A stretch of 64,000 nt of DNA, taken from the NCBI GenBank assembly GCA_013423325.1, contig BLJB01000007.1:153198-217197 (forward strand), given 5' to 3'. Position 1 is the first letter of the stretch, and each line of letters starts with the position of its first letter. The position numbers were made by a program, and so were the translations under genes. The stretch is from Usnea hakonensis. Its lineage: Eukaryota > Ascomycota > Lecanoromycetes > Lecanorales > Parmeliaceae. The notes under the pieces were generated by a model. That model saw only the letters and a program-made list of their open reading frames with translations, was not told the origin of the DNA and made no database searches. Shown one piece after another: positions 55,418 through 64,000 of the stretch.

Positions 55418-57190
55418 ATGGATCACCAGCCGAGAGAACTGGGTTACAAGCCGGCAGCAAGGTCGCATCTCCTCAAAGCTCCCAAGGGTAAATTATCCCC
55501 AGAAGCTTTGAGCCTAGTACGAGTCGTTGCTCTTCTGGATTCAAGTCACATCCACACTTACATTTTCGAATCTCTGAGAGGTGTACTTGCGGCCAGAGTC
55601 CCAGTTGTGATGCTCAATTTTCCAAATACAGCAGCCGCTCATACCCAAGCCTGCGCTGAGTTGTTCAAGTCGGGGCTTATTGAAATGAGCGATCAGGAGA
55701 ATGCTTTCTTTATGAGGCCAAGCATCCAAACGAATGTCCTAGTGGACATGATCACAAGTGGCCCCATGTCTACGGTTTTCAATGCGGCCGTGGCGGTCTT
55801 AACCATGCTGTGGCCTTGGATGGTTTGTGTCCCTGACCGCACGATTGATCCAAAGGAATTTGCGACGGCCACAGCACCAGGGATGACTTACGAGGCATAC
55901 CTGAGAACCCGCCACAGTGTAAATCAAGCGTCGTATTCTGCCGAATACGCACACTACGCCACGAATGGTATTTGGGGCCGACGTGATGAATTGATCTTCC
56001 ATATACTTTCACTGGAACGCGTCTTCCGCTACTTAAGTGGTGACGCGTTAGATGAATGCGCCACAATCACATTCGCACAGCTCTTGGCTGAAGCATCTTG
56101 GTATGCCGTAATTCTGGTTTCGTGGGAGGGACTTACTGAGAGTTAGCAGGTATTTCTTTGAACGATCGAGATACGATGACGCTCAATCTAAGATTCAAGC
56201 GGCGCTTGGGGTCCATGAAATGACGCGGTGGAAGTCGTCGGTCCATTACGCCAGTATCTACAGAATCTATGCGGCCATAGCCATGGAATGTCGAAAGGAA
56301 GGCGATGCAGCAATGTACGCGAGTTGGCAACTGCAGCAACTCGACCTTCAATGGACGCAACAAGGAGAGATGTTGAGGAAGAGCGGACTTCTCGACAAAG
56401 GCCCAGATGCCGTTACAGTCTCTCCGTGGGGTTTTGATATACCTCCGGGTGACTTCGTCATGCTACCGTTTCGTTCGGTATCCAGCTTCGGTTGGAAATT
56501 CTATCTGTGTGCAGATGACGCAAGGGATCCGATGTACAAGGAGTATCTCTACCAAGCCGATGATTGCTTCAAGACGGTTTATGCTGATTGCAGAGTTGCT
56601 CATACTCAGACGCAGCAGATAAGCCCTCGGTAGGTCGTTCCACATGCAAAGTCGTGCTTAACATATTTGTAGCTAACTGTTGGCAGTACGGGAGAGCTGC
56701 TGTACGCGCTCGGCAACGTCGCTGTGAAGCTCGGCATCGTACTCGGCGAGCCTCTTTACAAAAGGAGCTTGCAATACTTCGAGAACGCCTTGGTCGTCTT
56801 CGAAATGTCCATTCCTGACCAATACACCGAGGCTGGAAAGGCAAAGACGCAATACAAGTTGGCTGAGTACTTCGCACGGAGCAAAAACTACCAGCGTGCT
56901 CTGTATGATCTACCATGACCATTCCCGTGAAAACGTTGCTGACCCATCCCAGCTACCACTGTGACAAAGCATTCCGCTACTACGCCACCAGTCCACCCCA
57001 CATTCCTCACTTCGCCCGCGTGACCTTCCTCCAGAGCGTCATCCAGATGCTAAGCAGTGATACGAATTGGCGGACGACCGCACACAGAGCCTTCGTGATG
57101 CGAGGAATGGTTGCGTCGAATGGTGAGCGGAAGCCAGAAGAGATGAGGCTGGGGGATTACGATGAGGTGGTGTGGGTATGGGACCGTTGA
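55418..57190 (+). CDS. TPR protein resembling the C-terminal half of a fungal NLR
   Basis: Four exons (55418-56100, 56150-56629, 56687-56902, 56953-57190) give about 538 residues. The introns are 49, 57 and 50 bp, and all junctions keep the frame. The first part (LSPEALSLVRVVALLDSSHIHTYIFESL, then CAELFKSGLIEM and FMRPSIQTNVLVDM) resembles the winged-helix segment that follows the NB-ARC domain in fungal NLR-like proteins. Helical repeats of TPR type follow (WYFFERSRYDDAQSKIQAALG, LLYALGNVAVKLG, YKLAEYFARSKNYQRALYHCDKA), and the end (LGDYDEVVWVWDR) looks like the usual tail of such proteins. No P-loop or effector domain is visible upstream. It is either a natural TPR-only protein or a truncated receptor. 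Without intron 3 the frame would end at 56918. Confidence 0.72.
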
Positions 57191-58012
57191 GAAAGGAGTC
57201 GTGATACGTGTGGACCCATTGGTTTTCGAAAAGTACTTCATGCGTGCTGGCTGGCGTTTTGGGAAAAGACACTGTGACGGGCTCGGATTGATTTTTACAT
57301 ACTCGTGCGAGGCAAGGCAATGGGCTACGGCTTTTCATGACTGACTGTATGGGTCTCCGATTGGAGATTAAACAAAAGTTTCTACGTGCATAGTGTTATT
57401 TACGAAATCAAGAACTTGGTTCTTAACAGCTGCCATCGCCTTGATTCGATTCACCATGCACGGCAACAAGCAATGCGTTGCCCATATACCCCCCCCCCCT
57501 TCTTCATCCCCATCACATCCCATCACATCACATCACATCACATCTTTGTTCGTTCGTTCAAACACTCACTCTCCTCTGATGGATGAATGATGTAAGCTGT
57601 TGCAATAGACAAGTCACGATCTTTTCATCATCCCACAACCTCACTCAAATCGAGAATTGAATCCCTTCTCCACCACTACTGGTACGCGCTCCCACTCCCC
57701 GATCGAAAAGGTCGCATAAAGGTGGACGAGCGTGCCGTAAGTGATGCGCTGTATTTGGGTCCAAGACGCTTGGTGAGAGGGGCGGAGGAGGGAGGGAGGC
57801 GATGAGGGGGGGATGGGTGGGGGTTGGGGAGGGGGGAAGGGGGGAAGAGATAGAATTACGCTTCAATGATAGAAGAATGAGATTGTAATGAGCTTAACAT
57901 CACTACCCAAAACCCTTACCACCGCATCCCCCCACCCTCCGTCCATCTCACCCCCCCCCGCTCCAGCACCATCCCACTTCTCCACATCCCACACACTCTC
58001 ACCCCCCCCCCT

Positions 58013-58051
<39 letters not shown>

Positions 58052-59087
58052 ACACACCAGCTACCTACTTCACTTCCCAACTCGCAGAAAGTAGATAAAC
58101 AATACGATAACCGCACCGACCAACAACGCCATACCCCAAGTCAGTAATATATATCACCATCAACAACAACAACAACAACAGCGAGAAAGAAGATCAGCGG
58201 CAACGATAAGCACGCTTGGGTTGGGGTATATAGAGAGCGCTGGGACGGACGGACGGACGGGTGTATTGAGAAAGGAAAGCGGGGTTTAAGGAGATAGATA
58301 GATAGAGTAGGATTGATTGGTAGAGCTCATATCGAACCATCGCATCGCATCGCAGTGATTTGGGAGTGGATTCGAAGATGGGGATGGTATGGATGGGATG
58401 GTGGATATGTGGGTTCGAGTTCTGAGGTGGATGGATGGATGTTTGATGGGTTGTCTCTGCGTGATCGGGGGGGGGGGGGGGGGGGGGGTAAGAGCAGATT
58501 GGGTGGGTAGCAGTGATGGGATGTTGCGCAAGGACATACCCATCAGGTATATGCCGGATGAGCGAGATTCTTCTCTGAGTTTCAAGAGGTGGCGAACGAA
58601 GCGCTGGGATCATGAAGGCTTCGAAGAATGCTAACACGTTTATTGCTGTTGAAGGATGGGTGGTAGAGTAGTGTATCAGGGCTCAAATAATTAAATTTTA
58701 ATTTAGAGGAGTAGTATCAGCTAGAGGGTCGGCTTGAAGAAAGCGAACGAGTCGTGATTCATAAGGTAGGCTTGTCTATTGGGAGGCATAATATCTGAAG
58801 GCAGGTTCTGCGTCGGCCGGCACTCTCCTACTCTCCAAGAAAGTCAAGCTAGCAAGACGAACGGAACCGCAACGGTATTTACATCATTGCTGTAGGCTTT
58901 CAGAGCGAAGACCTCCAGCTTGCATCGACGACGGCTTGCATATTCACTTCCCCGCTACGACGAGACGCTCTGCCGGCCAAATCGACGATGGTGGTAGGAA
59001 GTAGCTCGGAAGCTCAAGAGCAGCTACAGGCATTGTGGTTTTGTGGACTAGAGCCTCGCGTGTCTCGTGCAGAATTACTAAGGGTTT
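57191..59087. other. Intergenic, microsatellites and homopolymers
   Basis: No gene is supported. Simple sequences include a CATCA repeat (about 57508-57545), a run of 35 C (58014-58048), AAC repeats (58155-58180), GGAC repeats (58240-58262) and a run of 22 G (58467-58488). Open frames here are glycine- or proline-rich artefacts. Confidence 0.65.
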
Positions 59088-61524
59088 TCATTTCCCCTTA
59101 TTCCCTCTTTTACCGCCCCTCTTTGACCGCTCGACATGCGCTTTAAGGACTCTCCCCTGCTCGACCAGACTCCTCTTGCCCTTTGCCTTGCCTTTTCCTA
59201 GCGTCATCATGAAATTTTTCTTCCTCGCTTTCTCCTTGTTAGTCGTGCTCTTGCCCAGCGCTTCTTTCTTCTCCTTTCGCTTCGCCTGCGTGCTTTGATG
59301 CACACTCTCATCACCCTTGCCAGCTTTAGCTAAGGCAATCTTGTCGGCTTTGGTGGATTTCTTGGAGAATGATGCTAGACCTTCGATCTCAGCGGCTGTC
59401 AGAGGATCATCGGCGTGGCGGGCTTGGAGAGCAGCTGCTTGTTGAGCAGCGCGCTTACGCTGAGAGGCAGGGAGCTGTTGATTTATGCTGGCCGATAAGC
59501 GGAGCTCTTGAAGTTTGGCGAGGTCGGCAGGGGTTAAAATACGGGTGGTCGCTAAAGTGGAAAGCTTCAGAGCGGCAGTCACGGCTCCATCTTCCGCGTT
59601 TTCCTTATCGTCTTCTAGCTCGGAGGTAGCAGTGTCGGGTTTGGCCTTCTTGACAACTGGCTTATCGTCATCTGAGTCACTGTTATCAATTTCCTTGTCG
59701 CTCTCGGCATCGATCCAGCCACCAGAGTCATCACTATCAGCATCGTCGACTTCCCAATCGCCTGGATCCTCCTCGTCTTCTGCGTCTGACTCGTCGGAGC
59801 CTTGTTCAGCCGAAAGTCCCTTTTCGACTCGCTGTCGCTGTCGCTCTTCTTCTTTCCATTTCTCCAATAACTCCAGTCCCTCGATTTCACCCACAGCTTC
59901 TTCACCAAACCTTTGCTCTTTGCGTTGCCCACTGCGCAGACCCATGGCAGCCTCTTTCCCTCGATCCCTCTTTTTGAGCATGTCCGCACCAACTTCTCGA
60001 TACAGACTTAGTAAGCCTTTTGCGGCCATCATGACACCCTTGTCTTTACTTTTTCGATACATCACAAGATCTTGAAGGAGGGTGTCGTTCATAGCTAGGG
60101 GCTGCCGCACGCAGATCTCCCTAACTGCATTCAATCCAGCAGATGCGACTTCAGCTGCCGCTGCTTCGGAAATAAACTCATTTGCTATCTTCTGCACCAA
60201 AGGCTCAAGGACATCGGGGGGAACAAGGTTATGGGTGGCCTGAGCTAGTGAAGCCAGGAAGGATGTGACTGACGGTTGGCGAGGTGTAAGATACTTCAGA
60301 AAGTAGGAGTAAAGGCTCATGACAGTAAGCTTATGCAATCCGACAAGTCGCGATACTAGTTGTAGCACAAGAAGCTTCTGTTCAAGATTTATTTTGGACC
60401 TCGCGTTCTGGAGATGTTTGGAGAATAGAGCTTCCGCAAATCCTTGCGGGTCATGCAACAAGTGGAAGGCCGAAAAATTCAAGGGGTGTGGTTGCTTCTT
60501 CTTCTTTTCCTTCTTCTTGACTGTCGCCACAGCATGGTCCATCATCCTTATCTTCTTCTTATTCTTCTTGTTTATGGCCATCTGGTGCTTCAACCTGCCT
60601 ATGTCGACAGCCTCCTCATCACTGCTCTCATCTTCTAGCTCTTCTCTTTCCTTGTCGCCACCTAGGAAGAATCGTACCCCCCCGACTAGGACCTTCTCAT
60701 TATCGGCCAAGCTAGCTTCTTTCATGATCTCCACGGCCTTTGAATCTGTCCATATCTGGCGCTTCCATAGCTCCCGTGTGATTTTTACTGCCCACAGCCC
60801 TTTAGAGGATGTCCGATCTGAGGTGATTAGGTTGAAGAGAACCGTTTGTATAGTGCGATTGAGGCGGTGATTGGTAGAATTCGAATTTGACGTCCTCAGA
60901 TCCGAGAGGATCTTCTGGAAAAGCAGCGTCCTCAGAGACTTACTTGGGGTCGAGACGAGAATAGGAAAAAAAGTGTGTAAAAGCCTACATAGCAACACGT
61001 ATTAGCTTGTTGCCTGACACAATGCGGCGACCAATTCACAAACGTTGAGGAGTCAATGATATCCTTCCTCCGCAGAAGCACTAAACTTCCGACCACCTTC
61101 TCCCGTAACTCAGATTCTAGCTCTTCATGGTGCGTCTCAAGTATATGTATTAGATCTTTCGGGAATCGAGCCGTATCCTGTGGGTAGCAATCTGCAACGT
61201 GTGCTAAGAAGTCGATCAAGTCTCGAATCGAGACAATACCGTCGTCAGTCGCAGAGGACGGTGCTTGTAGAAATATTTCTCTCTGATGCTCATATTGGCT
61301 ATATTGATTCAAGAAATCTTCTCTGTACGAACTGTGTAGGTGTAAGTGTCAGACAATGGTGCGTGCATAAAGCTTTGGGCGTACGTGGGATCTCTTTTAA
61401 TCTTGTACTGCAGATTGGATCTGTGTGTAAGAGTAAGCCGGGCTGCTCATGGGTGGGCTTGATTAGCTAAGACTTGCAAGTCTGCATCTATCTTCTCCAA
61501 GGCACCTACTTTCCTTTTGACCAT
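59088..61524 (-). CDS. SDA1: SDA1, 60S ribosome biogenesis / nuclear export factor
   Basis: Four exons (61524-61478, 61420-61385, 61331-61044, 60984-59088) give about 755 residues. The N-terminus reads MVKRKVGALEKIDADLSNLQ, then IKRDPTSYREDFLNQYSQYE, as in ascomycete SDA1. The body shows DLIDFLAHVADCYPQD, TPSKSLRTLLFQKILSDLR, NRTIQTVLFNLI, and later PPDVLEPLVQKIANEF, REICVRQPLAMNDTLL and GVMMAAKGLLSLYREV. Acidic tracts (DESDAEDEEDPGDWEVDDADSDDS) precede a Lys-rich tail (KKEALGKSTTNKEKARKKNF) of nucleolar-protein type. SDA1 acts in the nucleolus and nucleoplasm in pre-60S maturation. Intron 1 appears to use a GC donor (GCAAGT) with a CAG acceptor; only this choice keeps the conserved phrase in frame. 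The other introns are GT...AG, 53 and 59 bp. Confidence 0.95.
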
Positions 61525-62063
61525 GGCGATTGAATTACTATGCTAAAAGGACGTTTATGAGCGTGTTCTTCGAGGGGCACAAACCTGTGATATTTCGCTA
61601 CTACCTTACTTACCGGCGGCCGGAGTAACTACAACTCCTAGCGGTTTTTCCCCCACCCAACAATTGTTTCTTCATTCAACCACACCACTATGTGTTGCTA
61701 TACTACGTCATGCGAATGCAAATATAAGACCGAGAATATGGTACTCCTAGTGCCCTAACTCCTACGAAGGTAAGAATCTAGGGGCCGTACGAATTTTAGT
61801 GGGGGATTGCTGACCAAGGCTCGCTTCGATACGGAGTTTCCCCCTACCCCAATTAAGGATCCCGGTGAGTTCACAGGTATTTACTTTGCTGCTTCCGGAG
61901 AGTAGGAAGGCGCGACCTTACTACATTTAATAGCATGAAGTTTTTGAGGCAGTGTACAAAATTTTATAGCTTCGGATTTGATGATTAATCCTTCGTCTCT
62001 GTCAGCTTACTGCGCATGGCGATCTACTGTACCTTACGGAGATTGGAAGCTAAAGCCTGTTTC
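61525..62063. promoter_or_regulatory. Upstream region of SDA1
   Basis: No gene is seen. This is the SDA1 side of the interval shared with the divergent membrane-protein gene at 62375. Confidence 0.4.
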
Positions 62064-62141
62064 TGCAACCACATCTTTTCAAAATATCTTCCAAGCATTG
62101 CACTAAAACATATTTGGATGTTTTGAAAATATGTGGTTGCA
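62064..62141. repeat. Imperfect inverted repeat, about 27 bp arms
   Basis: TGCAACCACATCTTTTCAAA at 62064 is mirrored by TTTTGAAAATATGTGGTTGCA ending at 62141, with 11 perfect outer bases (TGCAACCACAT) and few mismatches in the arms. The loop is about 24 bases. It could form a hairpin or be a tiny remnant of an inverted-repeat element (MITE). It lies between the divergent promoters of SDA1 and the next gene. Confidence 0.8.
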
Positions 62142-62374
62142 GGACCACGCCTGATATTCCTCTCGAGTCTAATAAAAATGCAACGCTGCAATGCAAAAGC
62201 TCAGTCAGCTGAGCCCTTATCATGCTGGCTGGTCTCCCTACTATCCCACAGCTGTCACAAACTTTCGAAAAATCCGCACATTGGTAAAACATGCTCTAAT
62301 ACATAGGTGCAATAAGCACCCTGGTCTTCTTCTGAAGGTCACCGCGCTTTTCAATCTTAACTGTCAAGCATCTA

Positions 62375-63377
62375 ATGTTCCTTTCGGCGATGTTTCCAAG
62401 CATGTGGAGTAGCACATTCTGGCTTCTTTCGTCTATTGGAGGGTTCGCGCATTGCTCGGTGGACTTTTTCGTATCTCCACAGTACGACGAATGCTCTAGC
62501 AGTGGAGTGTCCATAGCATGCCACAATAACACTATTCGTGGGGGCCTCTGCGCTCATGCTCTGGATGCAAACATGCTGTGGTGTTGTCCGGCGCCTGACT
62601 CGTTCGTATCGGCCCTCATTGCCTATTGAGACTCGAAATATTCGCTCAAGAAAGCTAAAATTGTGCTTGACTTATAGTGTCTGCTGGGGGAAGGCGAGCA
62701 GTTGCACTGGGGGCTCTTCGTCAGCTCCAGGTCCCGGTCAGATTTCATGTACCAACGAAGGTGCGCGTATGTGGTCCTGCCGTCTCCTTGTACTTTGCTT
62801 CAACTGAACTTTGGCACGATAGAATGGTGTTGCAATCAGGAATACGAACTTTGCACACAGTTCCCAAATCAGATCAACATCTGTTGGACTAATTTTGCGA
62901 ATGCGAATGCGAATGTCTCAATACCGGAGGCTAACGCCGTCGAATCCTCCATCGTATCCTCATCGACAACCTCCAGTAGCCTAAATGTGGCAGCTTTGAG
63001 TAGAATCTCCACCACTCCGTCCGCCACTCCACTCCAAAGTATTCCTCCCGCCCATATTCGGGTGCCCTTCTGCTGATCAAGCGCTAGCCACTACTACTTC
63101 ACCCAACGCTTCTAAATCGCCCTCAGGTCTGTCCTCTGGAGCCATTGCAGGCATCGTCATTGCGGCCGTGGTCGCTGTTTCTTGCCTTGTGGTCTTCCTC
63201 GTATTCGGAATCATGCGTGCCAGAAGAAGAAAGGGCAACGAAGCCAAAGCGATGCCCCCTATGAACCAATACGGTACCTCGACAAATGCAAGAGGCTCTA
63301 TGAAAATGGAACTCGATGGGCAAGGACGAATGAGAGAGTTGCCTTCGCGGGATTCAAGGCAGGAAATGAGCGGATGA
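62375..63377 (+). CDS. Single-pass membrane protein with Cys-rich ectodomain
   Basis: A multi-exon gene with a family-like layout: signal peptide (FWLLSSIGGFAHC), Cys-rich ectodomain, Ser/Thr stretch, transmembrane helix and basic tail. Exon 1 runs from ATG 62375 to about 62611 (FVSPQYDECSSSG, LWCCPAP). The last part is firm: EWCCNQEYELCTQFPNQINICW, then a 43 bp intron 63039-63081 that joins SATPLQ to TLATTTSPNAS, then AIAGIVIAAVVAVSCLVVFLVFGIM and RARRRKGNEAK, ending at 63377. The middle (62612-62830) is uncertain. An intron 62612-62677 with branch CTTGAC keeps one frame open. Alternatively CWGKASSCTGG..ISCTNE joins through an intron 62765-62825 to EWCCNQ, which reads more like the family. 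Such proteins may act as wall sensors; that is inference. ATG 62390 or 62402 could also be the start. Confidence 0.72.
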
Positions 63378-63544
63378 TTCGAAACTCACTGACGGTATTC
63401 AATTTGCTGCACTGCTGTAGGGGAAAAGTCAACTGAATGACACATTCTTCGTGGCGTTATTCATGTGGAATGTATTCTGTGTATGGATGGAATGTCAGGC
63501 GTATCCAGGGTACCCACAATCATATCTGTCTTAAATGTAGTCGA
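63378..63544. other. 3' region of the membrane-protein gene
   Basis: Ordinary sequence between the stop codon and the second RIP patch. Nothing else is seen. Confidence 0.4.
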
Positions 63545-63940
63545 GCCAACCAGTCCCATCTCACGAGAATTCAAGTATTTAATTATTATAAAACTGTTAG
63601 TACTAGTAACAATAGAAGCTAATTTAGAGTTATAAAGCTCTAATGTATTATGATGGAAGATGAAGTCTACTTTAGTTAGCTTAGATATAATAAGAAGAAC
63701 TTTACTACCTTAGCGGAAGGCTATAGGTTTGTTTAACGATAGAAATCTAGTAGTACCATATTAAGACGATAATTTATTATATACGGTAGAGAGACCGTAT
63801 ATTAAAAGATACGTCTTTAAGTTAGAACGTACTAATAATATAACTGTAATCTAGATATATGTATTAAGATCTTACGTACTTTAAAAACTACCGTAATAAT
63901 ACGGTTATTTATTTTCGACTTAAGTATTCGGAAGTAGTCG
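63545..63940. repeat. Second RIP-mutated repeat patch
   Basis: From about 63560 the sequence turns AT-rich with TA and few CA or TG, for example TACTTTAGTTAGCTTAGATATAAT and TAGAAATCTAGTAGTACC. It returns to ordinary composition with GTGTCACGGTGTGGATC near 63940. RIP is milder than in the left block. It may be a repeat fragment or the start of another repeat block beyond the window. Confidence 0.7.
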
Positions 63941-64000
63941 TGTCACGGTGTGGATCTGAGTCTAGTTAGGTTGATCTATGCGATAGCCGACGGTTTAGGC

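Noticed and set aside
56903..56952. Frameshift in the TPR protein gene
   Set aside because: At first the frame seemed broken at 56918, but a 50 bp intron with GTATGA donor, CTGAC branch and CAG acceptor restores it, so the gene is called intact.
57863..58116. Glycine-rich and proline-rich frames over the C-run
   Set aside because: They are translations of homopolymer C/G runs.

Overview
The window looks like a chromosome segment of a filamentous ascomycete (Pezizomycotina, perhaps a Dothideomycete; the class is a guess). The signs are genes split by short introns (mostly 43-76 bp, GT...AG with CTNAC/TACTAAC-type branch points), fungal families (Pth11-like rhodopsin-domain receptor, MYND protein, ferritin-like secreted protein, fungal thaumatin-like protein, SDA1), and a long block with the signature of repeat-induced point mutation (RIP).

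Layout. Bases 1 to about 12,270 are a saturated RIP block: almost no CA or TG dinucleotides, abundant TA, CG retained, and no real gene. It still shows repeat structure: three related 560-680 bp units at the left end, a pair of ~370 bp direct repeats 1.8 kb apart, and a three-copy 318 bp tandem array between them. Normal sequence begins abruptly near 12,270 with an aldo-keto reductase and a class-III aminotransferase that carries an in-frame stop sitting exactly in a branch-point-like TACTAAC. From 17.7 to 22.4 kb come an acidic protein of unknown function, a proteasome assembly chaperone 4 homologue and a Pth11-type receptor. From 24.7 to 40.8 kb, intact genes (unknown 783-residue protein, carnosine N-methyltransferase-like protein, four-helix membrane protein, thaumatin-like protein) are interleaved with three decayed metabolic genes: an NRPS-like thioesterase fragment, a cytochrome P450 and a short-chain dehydrogenase. 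From 41.6 to 50.8 kb come a small GPI-type secreted protein, a ferritin-like secreted protein, a MYND zinc-finger protein and an HSP70-like protein. A 4.6 kb gene-poor stretch follows. Then come a TPR protein resembling the C-terminal half of a fungal NLR, SDA1 (60S ribosome biogenesis), and a single-pass membrane protein with a Cys-rich ectodomain. A second short RIP patch lies at the right edge (63.55-63.94 kb).

How the genes fit together. Housekeeping genes (SDA1, PAC4-like, carnosine methyltransferase) lie beside surface or secreted proteins, possible signalling proteins and metabolic relics. No operon-like unit or intact biosynthetic cluster is present. The aldo-keto reductase, the aminotransferase and the three relics could be leftovers of secondary metabolism next to a repeat-rich compartment; this is inference. 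All exon junctions were read by eye from frame, splice consensus and family continuity, without transcript data.
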